DNA of 64,000 nt from Sulfuriflexus mobilis. Lineage in GTDB: Bacteria > Pseudomonadota > Gammaproteobacteria > AKS1. Where the stretch lies: the NCBI RefSeq assembly GCF_003967195.1, contig NZ_AP018725.1, forward strand, positions 1,736,001 to 1,800,000. The letters run 5' to 3'. Of the stretch, positions 16,407 to 25,129 are shown one piece after another. The position numbers were made by a program, and so were the translations under genes. Numbering within the stretch: the stretch's first letter is position 1; every line of letters begins with the position of its first letter. Below the pieces are notes generated by a model that had not been told where the DNA came from, did not search any database, and saw only the letters and a list, made by a program, of their open reading frames with translations.

Positions 16407-17973
16407 TATTATCTAGCTCCTTAAACAGCATTGTCTTACCAAGCGCATAAAGTAATAGTGAATAGGGGTGGTGGTGTAGTGCTGCTATATTTAAATATAC
16501 TAAAGCAGTCATTATCCAAACCTTTTTACGATCATAACCTTCAAGCTCCAGCCATGAATCAAAACGTTGTTCACACTCCACCAATACCTGTTTACGAAGG
16601 AAATCATAGCGTATTTCATTCTTCTCCCATTCAACAGAAAATAACTCTCGTGTGATCAATTCATGACTTATAATTAATCCGTGTAGGAGCTTAGCGAAAT
16701 CATAATAAATATCGCCATTAGAAAGATCCCCACCGAAGTCTTGTCTCCAGTCGAGAAAAGAAAACCTTTGTTTACTTTCAGACCAAAGAATATTTTCAAA
16801 ATGAAAGTCGCCATGGAAGCGGCCGGGCAATCCATCTACCATCCATTCCCAATTTATAGAATCCAGAAGCTCTTTAAGCTTTGGCATCGGCATACCGTTT
16901 ATTACTTCATCGCCATCTTGCCGGTCAAAATTCTTATAAAACAATTCAACTCTTTCCATTGTCTTATCACGGTAAAAGCTCATACAAGCATGGTGAAAGC
17001 TTTGTAGTTCGTCAGGTTTTAAAGTGTGTGGCTCCCAAAACATTTTGGCGTGTTCAAGGAAACGCTCGAACAAGGGAGGATTTATTACTTCTGACAGAAC
17101 TCTTCCCTTTACCAAAGAATATTTATACATGTGAGGCTGATATCCTACGATTTCAGGGACATAGCCGCCCAGTTCTTTAGCTCGCTTTACGCGGTTCTCA
17201 ATGAATTTCTCATCATCAGAAAATTTGATCGCCTGATCCCCGACAAACCAGATTGCTTCATTGGCCTTTTCCAGAATATTAGGTGCATCTGGCTCAGTGT
17301 ATATTTCACGGGTTCTTGTTAGGCTTTCTATATTGCCTGTGTCATACCATGTAAATTGATAAGCTTTTATCTTATTAGTTACTAAGCCACGCAAACCATG
17401 CGCTTCACCTGTTTGAATAACCAGTTCATTCTTCTCATCCATAGCAGACCAGAATGTTTTAAAATCATGAATACCAGCAAGGCCGATGTATGGCTTATGT
17501 GATCCTGCTTTTCCTTCTCCTTTCTCACAAATTGCGTTCACCATACCTGACTGGACTTTAAGGGTTCTGTATGGGAGAAGATCATCGCACTCAGCATATG
17601 CCATCCAGTTTACATCTGGTCCTGGTATATCTTCTTTCACTAAAGTATCGCAGGAAATAAAGACAAATGGTTCTTGTAAGTATTCTCTACATGATAACAA
17701 GCTTAACCCCAAGCCAGAGCCAGGCCCTTCAAATGGCTCTACTTCGGCAAAAAAAAACTTTCGATCCTGATAAGCAAGTTCCAGGAACTCACGCACAAGA
17801 TGTCCTTTATGACCAAGGGCAACTACAAACTCCACATCTTCTGGAAACTGTTCAATCACGTGAGAGAGCGTTGGTCGGTTAGCTATGCTAACCAAGGATT
17901 TATTTACAAATTTAGTCAAACCGCCAAGCCGGGATCCTGTTCCGGCAGTCGGAATACAAACCCTATAGCTCAT
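16393..17973 (-). CDS. Bifunctional sugar nucleotidyltransferase and APH-type small-molecule kinase
   Basis: A 526-residue fusion. The first 230 or so residues are a nucleotidyltransferase: CIPTAGTGSRLGGLTKFVNKSL, where NK replaces the usual PK, and FVFISCDTLVKE with the metal-binding Asp. The C-terminal 280 or so residues are an aminoglycoside/choline-kinase fold: VKGRVLSEVI, GRFHGDFHFENILW with the catalytic HxDxxxxN, and FLDWRQDFGGDLSNGDIYYDFAKLL as the metal-binding block. One chain could phosphorylate a small molecule and then couple it to a nucleotide, as LicA and LicC do for choline. It lies between the cupin and methyltransferase genes with 4-nt and 14-nt overlaps. The substrate is unknown. 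Confidence 0.85.
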   Translation of the reverse strand: MSYRVCIPTAGTGSRLGGLTKFVNKSLVSIANRPTLSHVIEQFPEDVEFVVALGHKGHLVREFLELAYQDRKFFFAEVEPFEGPGSGLGLSLLSCREYLQEPFVFISCDTLVKEDIPGPDVNWMAYAECDDLLPYRTLKVQSGMVNAICEKGEGKAGSHKPYIGLAGIHDFKTFWSAMDEKNELVIQTGEAHGLRGLVTNKIKAYQFTWYDTGNIESLTRTREIYTEPDAPNILEKANEAIWFVGDQAIKFSDDEKFIENRVKRAKELGGYVPEIVGYQPHMYKYSLVKGRVLSEVINPPLFERFLEHAKMFWEPHTLKPDELQSFHHACMSFYRDKTMERVELFYKNFDRQDGDEVINGMPMPKLKELLDSINWEWMVDGLPGRFHGDFHFENILWSESKQRFSFLDWRQDFGGDLSNGDIYYDFAKLLHGLIISHELITRELFSVEWEKNEIRYDFLRKQVLVECEQRFDSWLELEGYDRKKVWIMTALVYLNIAALHHHPYSLLLYALGKTMLFKELDNNAAN

Positions 17974-18317
17974 TGAGGCGCCCTTTCGTAATCATCCACC
18001 AGTCTAACTACATCGTCCATTTCTGGAGTGCTGGCTTCAAGATAAACACTGTCTTCGACCGCTTCCATCCTATGGATAACGCCAGCTGGGAGAGTGATAT
18101 ATTCGCCACCTTTAAATACTCGTGACTCCAATTCATCTTGATTTGAACCGCTATAGATACGTAGTTGTCCACTTAATACATATATAGTTTCGCACTTAAT
18201 GTTGTGGTACTGGAGGCTGCAGCGATGACCTTTCAGCATTGTTAGCTTTTTCATCATATAGCGGTCATTAATTTCAATAACTTCCTCTTTACCCCAAGGC
18301 TTATCAATGATTTCCAT
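17970..18317 (-). CDS. Cupin protein, mannose-6-phosphate isomerase type II-like
   Basis: A 115-residue single cupin. PWGKEEVIEINDRYMMKKLTM, the metal-binding GHRCSLQYHNIKCETIYVLSG and the second cupin motif YITLPAGVIHRMEAVED are clear. This matches the isolated C-terminal domain of ManC/AlgA-type enzymes but without the guanylyltransferase part. It may isomerise a phosphorylated sugar in the pathway encoded by its neighbours. It ends with an ATGA overlap into the nucleotidyltransferase-kinase gene. The locus has a full ManC at 34248, so this is not simply a duplicate GDP-mannose enzyme. Confidence 0.85.
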   Translation of the reverse strand: MEIIDKPWGKEEVIEINDRYMMKKLTMLKGHRCSLQYHNIKCETIYVLSGQLRIYSGSNQDELESRVFKGGEYITLPAGVIHRMEAVEDSVYLEASTPEMDDVVRLVDDYERAPQ

Positions 18318-18328
18318 AATAGTTTATC

Positions 18329-19153
18329 CTATATTTGATACTGTTTAAATTCAGGGTGAAAATCAAAAAAACGGTCATAAAAGCTTTTAACATACTGTTG
18401 CATTGCCCAATGACTATTGAAACCATATTTGTTACGCATCCAGCGCTGACCTTCTTCGATATACAATCTGAGATTTTCCTCATACCCTTCAGTCTTGATC
18501 AGGTCTGCCTGATTAATAAGATATGACTCATTTTCATCGACCAAAACCTCACTAGTAATGGCTGCAGCCCAGTCATTCGCATAAGATTTGGCAATCAGTT
18601 CATGTTCAGAGCCGTATCCTCTAAAGTTAATCCCATCAAATAGAAAACTCATAAAGTCTGGTTTTTCTATATTTATTATATCTTCAATAAATTCACGCCT
18701 CAGTAACAATGCATTATTATGTATAAACCAGAAGTATTTTGTCTTTTGTTCTTGGAGCAATAATTTCTCTCCCCATCGTTTTCCACATGGGGATAAAATA
18801 CCCATTCTTGGATGCTTATCTATCAACCTCATCAGCGGGTTTAATGTTGATATTTTTTCCAACTCTGTATCATTTGTGAGCAAGAAAAATGCGTCATACT
18901 GCTTAAACTTTCCTTCTTTCCATAACTGACTCAAACCAAAATTCATGCCTCTTGGAAACCTTAACCCATGATATATCGCGTCCGGCCAATCTGCATGCCA
19001 TGTCATATTACGAGATAGTCGCCCCACATCAGAACCCGCCTCAACAACAAAAATATCAGTCATATCACCATCATACTCAGACAGGTGATCACATAATTTA
19101 TCAGTAACATCTGGTAAATTTCGATTTAGTATAATGGTTGCTACTCTTTTCAT
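18329..19153 (-). CDS. Family 2-like glycosyltransferase
   Basis: About 274 residues starting MKRVATIILNRNLPDVTDKL, a GT2-like N-terminus. FVVEAGSDVG takes the place of the usual DNGSxD, and GLRFPRGMNFGLSQLWKE and FFLLTNDTELEK (DxE-type) follow, then NPLMRLIDKHPRMGILSPCG. FWFIHNNALLLRREFIEDI is the acceptor-side segment. The ATG at 19153 overlaps the preceding stop by one base (TGATG), which I prefer over the GTG one codon earlier. The donor is unknown. It is embedded between the GatZ-like and cupin genes, so it may use the sugar they help make. Confidence 0.78.
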   Translation of the reverse strand: MKRVATIILNRNLPDVTDKLCDHLSEYDGDMTDIFVVEAGSDVGRLSRNMTWHADWPDAIYHGLRFPRGMNFGLSQLWKEGKFKQYDAFFLLTNDTELEKISTLNPLMRLIDKHPRMGILSPCGKRWGEKLLLQEQKTKYFWFIHNNALLLRREFIEDIINIEKPDFMSFLFDGINFRGYGSEHELIAKSYANDWAAAITSEVLVDENESYLINQADLIKTEGYEENLRLYIEEGQRWMRNKYGFNSHWAMQQYVKSFYDRFFDFHPEFKQYQI

Positions 19154-20319
19154 CACTCTCTCACCAAACGAAAGCTCTTAAGATATCTCATAATCGCTTG
19201 CTTAACTTGTCCCTTCAGGAACTGATCAAGGTCAATACCTTTACTTATAAGCTTCTTACTCGCCTCAGCTTTTAACTCAATACACTCAGGATTTGAAAAA
19301 TTATAGTGACCTGCAATAATTGCACGATCTCGATCTGTAGCTAAAGTTCCTTCAATCATCCACTTGCTCCATTTATTAGAGTCATATGATAATTGAAGAA
19401 ATTTTTCAGCTAACTTATTAAGCCCATTTTCTTCAAGAACAGACATCAGTGCGCGCGTCTCGCTTACACCAAATTCAGGGGCAACATTGGCAGCATGAAT
19501 CCCCAGTCTTGGGTGCCATTGCAATGCAGTGTCGGATAAATAATCGGTATTATGTTCTTTCATAAAGATCCCATACCTATTACATATGTCGATCATCTTC
19601 GGCAATTGAATTTCAGCTGGCAATTCATCTGCCACTCGAATAGGGACATCAAACGAACCAATGTTTCGCATTTCCATTACCCGTGTACCACATTGAATTA
19701 CTACAAAGGTAGGGGCTGGAAAGTTATTCTTCTTGCAGAAGTTTTGCATTGCACTTAATGTGTAGTCCAACTCCTCCTGGCTATTTGTACTACCGCTCTG
19801 CTCCTCCGTACCTATTTCAAAAATCACTTCCTTGCCTAGCTTTTGGGCTTGAGTCCAACAGAACTCATATAACTCAAAAACTCTATCCAAAACTTCATCA
19901 ACAGCAGGTCTATCATGTATATCTACACTAGGATCAATATGTAAAACCTGAAAGCCTGCTTCAATATCTGCAAGATATGATGACTTGGCAGACTCCATAG
20001 CTCTTCGTAAACTCAAATCCTCTTCTATTTCTTTGCTATTCTGCCATGGCCCGCCATGATCACGCGCTAATAAGATCTTTCCTTTTGTGTCTCGATCTAT
20101 TACATAGCTTGCAAAATCAGCAGTACTCCAGTTATTTACATACCCTCCCCCAAACTCATCAGAGTCAATTTGCCTTCGACTTGCAATTAGGAACAAAGGT
20201 ATATTATGTGTATTCGCCAATTCAATCGCCGCATCAACGCAATTCACACTCATGGGACCCACACCCAGTAAAGTGCATCTTCTGTTTTTTAAAAACGTCT
20301 CCAGCCGTTCCTGAATCAT
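19153..20319 (-). CDS. GatZ/KbaZ-family aldolase homologue, orphan
   Basis: About 388 residues. The family pattern is visible: TLLGVGPMSVNCVDAAIELAN, IPLFLIASRRQIDSDEFGGGYVNNWSTADF, ILLARDHGGPWQN (the GDHLGPN-like motif with D and H kept), LHIDPSVDIHDRPAVDE and VIFEIGTEEQSG. GatZ and KbaZ are TIM-barrel subunits that pair with GatY/KbaY in class II tagatose-bisphosphate aldolase. No GatY partner is encoded nearby. Instead it is translationally coupled (ATGA) to a KdsC-like phosphatase and followed by glycan genes. It may therefore be an aldolase or epimerase in its own right, building a sugar precursor. Start M4 at 20319 has better Shine-Dalgarno spacing than the ATG at 20328. Confidence 0.82.
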   Translation of the reverse strand: MIQERLETFLKNRRCTLLGVGPMSVNCVDAAIELANTHNIPLFLIASRRQIDSDEFGGGYVNNWSTADFASYVIDRDTKGKILLARDHGGPWQNSKEIEEDLSLRRAMESAKSSYLADIEAGFQVLHIDPSVDIHDRPAVDEVLDRVFELYEFCWTQAQKLGKEVIFEIGTEEQSGSTNSQEELDYTLSAMQNFCKKNNFPAPTFVVIQCGTRVMEMRNIGSFDVPIRVADELPAEIQLPKMIDICNRYGIFMKEHNTDYLSDTALQWHPRLGIHAANVAPEFGVSETRALMSVLEENGLNKLAEKFLQLSYDSNKWSKWMIEGTLATDRDRAIIAGHYNFSNPECIELKAEASKKLISKGIDLDQFLKGQVKQAIMRYLKSFRLVRE

Positions 20320-20849
20320 ACCGTCCATTCCCCGGAAAGTTTTGATTGTGAATTTGGAGCTTCATTTGGGTCGAAGGGTGTAAAAAATACTTCCAAAACA
20401 TGGAGACATGCTTCTGCTACTGCACGATCGGCTCCAGATCTTTGCGTCACAAAATTAGCATGCTTTTTAGCAACATCATCAGCATTAGAGGGAGCAATAG
20501 CGTAACCCACTTTTTTCATAACGTAATGATCAAAAATACCGTCACCCATATAAATTACTTCACTTGCATCATACTGTTCTTCAATCCAGTTTATTCGCCT
20601 TATCGTGCTAACTATATCTAAAGGAAACCCCATATCATCAACAATTCGTTTTTTGCTAATTGGAAAACCTTTCTTATCTCCCGTAACAAAGCGAATATCG
20701 ATGTGCGATTTCAGCAAAGAAAGTCCATCATTATCATCAGGACCAAATACCTTCATTGCCTTTCCATCAGCAGTATAAAGAAACTGACCAGTGGTCATTA
20801 CACCATCCACATCCAGAATGAAACATTTTGGTTTTATATTAGACTTCAT
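20316..20849 (-). CDS. KdsC-like HAD phosphatase
   Basis: A 177-residue HAD-superfamily protein of the small, capless KdsC type. Motif I is FILDVDGVMTTGQF near residue 10 with both catalytic aspartates. RFVTGDKKG gives motif II. The C-terminal block IYMGDGIFDHYVMKKVGYAIAPSNA has the acidic motif IV. KdsC removes phosphate from KDO-8-phosphate, and relatives act on NeuNAc-9-phosphate or similar sugars. Here the partner is a GatZ-like protein rather than a KdsA/NeuB synthase, so the substrate is probably different, for example a phosphorylated ketose. The gene is first in a tightly overlapping run. Confidence 0.88.
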   Translation of the reverse strand: MKSNIKPKCFILDVDGVMTTGQFLYTADGKAMKVFGPDDNDGLSLLKSHIDIRFVTGDKKGFPISKKRIVDDMGFPLDIVSTIRRINWIEEQYDASEVIYMGDGIFDHYVMKKVGYAIAPSNADDVAKKHANFVTQRSGADRAVAEACLHVLEVFFTPFDPNEAPNSQSKLSGEWTV

Positions 20850-20881
20850 TTATAACACCTTCTCTTCCATAATCCTTCTTA

Positions 20882-22504
20882 TTACTCTTCCAACTTATAA
20901 AGGAGAGCATCATATCCTTCATAAATCAAACTGTATTTTCGACCATAATACTCTCCTTTCTTGTAGAGTATTTCACGAGTCATTTCCTCTAGATCTGCGC
21001 CTGTTAACCCACTAATATCAAACCCCTCCTTACGAACTGAACTCGATACGCGCTTGCCATAATAGTCTCTAGAATTTAGTAAAATATAATCAAATCTACC
21101 CCAAGTTGATTTTTCCTTCAAATCCCCATAGTTGATAGCCACGTCAACTCCCTCCATAAACCTGGTTGCAGGGAAAATAGAACTGCTATCTTGCAATATA
21201 CGAACAGGGCGCTTCAATGGTGTAACTAAAGCCCTCATCTCCTCGAGAGCCTTAATCTGCCTAATAACTCTTTCGCTTTTGGCTATTTCAAAGAAGTTTA
21301 TAGTATATACACTAAATAATTGCTTTCTATAATCATAACCAAGAATAAGACCTGTAATAACTATTGAATAAACGATCGTAACTTTTACCGCAGATGGAAA
21401 TTTCAAATTTACTATGCCTAGAAAACCTAATGGCAATAAAAAACCGAGACTTATCAAATAGGTTGCAATATAGATTGGCGCCTTATCTACAGCTATTACA
21501 ACGGCCGTAATAGAAACAATAATTGTTATAAATATATAAAGAGTAATATAACTACGATTTTTCAGGTCATTAAAAGCAAGGATAATAAATAGAAGAAAAA
21601 CAAATAATAATGTAAAGGGGCTTAGATAAAAACCCAATCCATCAACGATTAATGTCGATACCTGGTGCCCACCCGTGCTTGCCATATTTTTAAATAAAAC
21701 AAAAGTTCTATATGTTGCTCCCAACTCATCTATGAAGAAAGGGAATAATAAAATTCTAGGTGCCGTACAGGCTGCAGCAGTAACAATAGTAATTACAATA
21801 TAAGTCAGTATGCTCTTAATTAACCTTTTATCACCCTGCTGCCTGAGTCTGGTCAATAACACCAACCCCAGCAATGGAAGAATAATGACACTAGTAAGCT
21901 TAAATCCCACGGCTAACCCTGCAACCAGCGATGATAAAACCTGAGACCTATATTCCAGCGTAGAACCACGAAGAAGAATATAAAACGATAAAAGACCTAA
22001 AAATACGACTTGCGCATTTACATGGTACTTTGTTGCTATAATTGGAACCATAGGCATGGCAGCAATTGAAATTAGTACCGCGTACTTTATGGAGCCAGCA
22101 TCAGGGCGTATTCGATCAATTATCAAACTTACTACATAAATACTTAAAAAAACAAAAATTAACGATATCTGTCGGCCGGCTATAATTAATATTTGAGCAT
22201 TGTCTATAAAATACAATGGCAAAAGAATTATTGCATTTATTAACCAATAAGCATTTCCATATGCATAGTCAAAGAACCCGAAAACTCGCTTCCAATCACC
22301 AGAAAGAATGGCTTTTTGCATGCTTCGTAATGAGTCTTGCATAGCATAATCATCGATACTCCTTAGTGATAGCACTTCCCAACTGTCTGACATCACAAAG
22401 TTCTCAGCAAAAAGGTAGCAAAAAATTGAAATTAATACCCCTAACTGAGCATAAATCCAAAATTTATATCCGGCATTATTTTTCCATCCTTCAGCTACAT
22501 TCAT
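20882..22504 (-). CDS. GT-C-type membrane glycosyltransferase-like protein
   Basis: A 540-residue polytopic membrane protein with about ten or more hydrophobic segments between residues 15 and 410 and a soluble C-terminal domain of about 130 residues. The first extracytoplasmic loop contains LRSIDDYAMQDSLRSM, an acidic pair of the kind found in GT-C (PMT/ArnT/GT39-like) enzymes. These use polyprenyl-phosphate sugars to modify glycans on the outer face of the inner membrane. The GT2 enzyme at 14419 could supply that donor. The ATG overlaps the preceding gene by 4 nt. Function is inferred from topology only. Confidence 0.7.
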   Translation of the reverse strand: MNVAEGWKNNAGYKFWIYAQLGVLISIFCYLFAENFVMSDSWEVLSLRSIDDYAMQDSLRSMQKAILSGDWKRVFGFFDYAYGNAYWLINAIILLPLYFIDNAQILIIAGRQISLIFVFLSIYVVSLIIDRIRPDAGSIKYAVLISIAAMPMVPIIATKYHVNAQVVFLGLLSFYILLRGSTLEYRSQVLSSLVAGLAVGFKLTSVIILPLLGLVLLTRLRQQGDKRLIKSILTYIVITIVTAAACTAPRILLFPFFIDELGATYRTFVLFKNMASTGGHQVSTLIVDGLGFYLSPFTLLFVFLLFIILAFNDLKNRSYITLYIFITIIVSITAVVIAVDKAPIYIATYLISLGFLLPLGFLGIVNLKFPSAVKVTIVYSIVITGLILGYDYRKQLFSVYTINFFEIAKSERVIRQIKALEEMRALVTPLKRPVRILQDSSSIFPATRFMEGVDVAINYGDLKEKSTWGRFDYILLNSRDYYGKRVSSSVRKEGFDISGLTGADLEEMTREILYKKGEYYGRKYSLIYEGYDALLYKLEE

Positions 22505-23478
22505 ACTGATGCCTTTACAGGTTTTTTTATATCATTTTCTTGGATAAGTATATTCGACCTATGTGCCTTTCTTGTAATCCAAAACCATGCACCTGGTAAA
22601 CTTGATATAATAGCAACGATTCCTAAACATATTGATATCAAAAATGCATCAGATTCTGACATGCCGAAAAGGGGCCATAAGCTAATCATAACAAGTTCAC
22701 GAATACCCCAACCATTTATTGAAATGGGAACTGCAGATGTCAAAATGATGATCGGCATTATCAACCACCACATCCAGAATGAAGACTGCACACCAATAGC
22801 CAGACTTAAAAAAAATGCTGACAGTATTACCAATCCGTGACCCGTCACCCCAAAGACTAATGATTTAGCTATTAATGGGATAGATATGTTTATTTTATTA
22901 AGACTTAATCTGCTCATCAGGCGTCCTAAAGCTTCATTTGCAGTAAATAGCTTAAGAAACCTTAAGGCTAGAAAACCTGCTGTTAATGACATAAAAACAC
23001 CTATCAAAAACCATTCAGCCCAAACTATCATTTCTTTTGGTAAAAAAGTCATAAGTATAGGCACCGCGATTACAACCATAAATACAACCGCAAATAATGA
23101 GACAAAACGGTCCATTATTAAGCTTGCAATTACCCGCTTATTACTTGTTCCCATGTTCCAAATCATCCATCCGCGAACAACATCTGCACCTATTGCCCCC
23201 GGTAATACCTGACCAACAAAGAGCCCGGCAAAAGTGGCTTGTGTTGCAACAAAGAATGAAATATTCACGCTAAGCATTTCGGCGAGAAACTTCCAGCGAT
23301 TTCCGATCGCAGGCACCGCTAACACTGCAAAGATAATTGCAATTAACAAATAAATGGGTTCTATTACTTTGATAGTCGATACAAGCTCGACAATATCAAA
23401 CCTCCTCCCTATGGCATAAAGTATGCCGCCAGATATAGCAAGTTTGCTTACGATCAATAATTTTTTAAGCATTATCAT
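22501..23478 (-). CDS. Lysylphosphatidylglycerol synthase TM-region/UPF0104-like membrane protein
   Basis: A 325-residue integral membrane protein with about eight hydrophobic helices. FAVLAVPAIGNRWKFLAEML, GLFVGQVLPGAIGADVVRGWMIW, ASLIMDRFVSLFAVV and NGWGIRELVMISLWPLFGMSESDAF match the transmembrane module shared by MprF and AglD-like proteins. Stand-alone copies in glycan clusters are thought to aid transfer of, or flip, lipid-linked substrates. It is coupled by a 4-nt overlap to the GT-C-like gene, and the pair may work together. A 137-nt AT-rich gap precedes it. Confidence 0.82.
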   Translation of the reverse strand: MIMLKKLLIVSKLAISGGILYAIGRRFDIVELVSTIKVIEPIYLLIAIIFAVLAVPAIGNRWKFLAEMLSVNISFFVATQATFAGLFVGQVLPGAIGADVVRGWMIWNMGTSNKRVIASLIMDRFVSLFAVVFMVVIAVPILMTFLPKEMIVWAEWFLIGVFMSLTAGFLALRFLKLFTANEALGRLMSRLSLNKINISIPLIAKSLVFGVTGHGLVILSAFFLSLAIGVQSSFWMWWLIMPIIILTSAVPISINGWGIRELVMISLWPLFGMSESDAFLISICLGIVAIISSLPGAWFWITRKAHRSNILIQENDIKKPVKASV

Positions 23479-23615
23479 AAAACCCGCATTCTTCTCAAGA
23501 ACAAAAAAATATACAAAAAATCAATTGACAGTTTTCTGGAATATTATTTGTAAACTCTCAATTATTTTTCCAGTTAAAATCATTTGAACTATTTTCAAAA
23601 TATATCGTTCTTGCC

Positions 23616-24719
23616 TTACTTTATATCTTCAAATGTATTAATTGCACATACTACAGTTTCAACCTGACTTGTAGTCACAAATGGTGAGATCGGTAAACTC
23701 AATACTTCTTCTGCCAGCATTTCAGCAACAGGTAAGTGATATTTTTGTCCGCTTCTATAGCCGGCTTGCTGATGTGGAGGAATGGGATAGTGGATTACTG
23801 TTTCAACTCCTTGTTGCTCCAAATAGCTTTTTAATACATCCCTTTGTTTACTTCGAATGACGTAAAGGTGCCATACGGTTTCTGCATACTCAGGAGTAAG
23901 TGGCAATTGGACGTCCGCATCTGCCAAAAGTTTCGAGTACTGATCTGCGATTAGTCTACGAGTTGCGTTCCATTCATCAAGCACCACGAGTTTTACGCGA
24001 AGAAAAGCCGCCTGCATTTCATCCAATCGACTATTGTAACCGACAAGGTCATGTTGATACTTCACTTTTGAACCATAGTTGCGAAGCTGTTTAACCTTTT
24101 CAGCAATCGCATCATCGTTGGTGAGTACCGCACCACCGTCACCAAGGGCACCCAAGTTCTTCCCTGGATAGAAGCTGGTGCCCGCTGCATGACCTAATGA
24201 GCCTGTGCGCCGACCTTTGTAACGGGCGCCTTGTGCCTGCGCCGCATCTTCGATAACGATCAAGCCGTGCTTAGTAGCCAGTATATTTATTGGGTCCATA
24301 TCTGCTGGCTGCCCGTACAGATGGACTGGGAGAATCGCGCGAGTACGTTTGGAGATTGCGTTAGCGATTAATGCTGGATCGATGTTATGGGTATCAATAC
24401 AAGGCTCCACCGGAACAGGGACTGCCCCGCATTCGGTAACGGCCAGCCAAGTAGCGATAAAAGTATTAGAAGGAACGATAACCTCATCACCGGGACCGAT
24501 GCCATAGGCCCGTAACAAAAGGTGAAGCGCCTCGAGGCCATTGCCAACACCTATGCAATGCTTCACTTCGCAATATTGTGCGAATTCGCTCTCAAAGGCT
24601 TCCAATTCGGGACCCATGACGAACCAACCTGAATCAACCACCCGTCGATAGGCCGAATCAAGCGGTTCACGAATCGAATCGTTTAGTCGGCCCAGATCAA
24701 GGAATGGAACTAATTTCAT
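23616..24719 (-). CDS. fdtB: dTDP-3-amino-3,6-dideoxyhexose transaminase (FdtB-like)
   Basis: A 367-residue DegT/DnrJ/EryC1 PLP enzyme: [83 protein letters not shown] and [16 protein letters not shown] with the PLP lysine near residue 187. These are hallmarks of FdtB/QdtB-type 3-aminotransferases. With FdtA directly upstream it should convert dTDP-3-keto-6-deoxyhexose to dTDP-Fuc3N (or Qui3N; FdtA and QdtA are hard to separate by eye). The start overlaps fdtA by 4 nt. Confidence 0.88.
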   Translation of the reverse strand: MKLVPFLDLGRLNDSIREPLDSAYRRVVDSGWFVMGPELEAFESEFAQYCEVKHCIGVGNGLEALHLLLRAYGIGPGDEVIVPSNTFIATWLAVTECGAVPVPVEPCIDTHNIDPALIANAISKRTRAILPVHLYGQPADMDPINILATKHGLIVIEDAAQAQGARYKGRRTGSLGHAAGTSFYPGKNLGALGDGGAVLTNDDAIAEKVKQLRNYGSKVKYQHDLVGYNSRLDEMQAAFLRVKLVVLDEWNATRRLIADQYSKLLADADVQLPLTPEYAETVWHLYVIRSKQRDVLKSYLEQQGVETVIHYPIPPHQQAGYRSGQKYHLPVAEMLAEEVLSLPISPFVTTSQVETVVCAINTFEDIK

Positions 24720-25129
24720 TTGGCCGCTCTCTGGGCGTCACTAATAAACTGATCGTATTCACGATAGTAATCCAGTTCATCGTAGTAATCCGAGGCCAAT
24801 ACCATGCACACCGCCCCAGATGAAAAGCTGTCAATTACTCGCCAGATCATTGGGCATACGTAAAGTCCGCTGTGACTACAGTCCATATGTACAGTCTTTT
24901 TTGAGTGTCCATCATCAAGGTGAATATCAAATGAACCCGATATGGCGATGATTAGTTGATGGAGTTCTTTATGTGCATGCCCACCTCTCTCAGCACCCTC
25001 AGGGACATCGGATAAGTAGTAAACACGCTGGATAGCAAATGGTACATGTCGAATCGATTCAACAAAGGTTAAATTACCCCTTGGATCCTTGACCTTTGGC
25101 AGATCAATAATCTTACACGAATCTAGCAC
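24716..25129 (-). CDS. fdtA: dTDP-4-keto-6-deoxyglucose 3,4-ketoisomerase (FdtA-like)
   Basis: A 137-residue cupin of the WxcM/FdtA/QdtA family: [30 protein letters not shown], then [22 protein letters not shown] with the catalytic His residues, and a final [10 protein letters not shown]. It moves the keto group from C4 to C3, giving the substrate of the next enzyme, FdtB. The GTG start overlaps the acyltransferase gene by 7 nt (GTGCTAG). Whether the product has galacto (FdtA) or gluco (QdtA) configuration cannot be decided by eye. Confidence 0.9.
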   Translation of the reverse strand: MLDSCKIIDLPKVKDPRGNLTFVESIRHVPFAIQRVYYLSDVPEGAERGGHAHKELHQLIIAISGSFDIHLDDGHSKKTVHMDCSHSGLYVCPMIWRVIDSFSSGAVCMVLASDYYDELDYYREYDQFISDAQRAAK

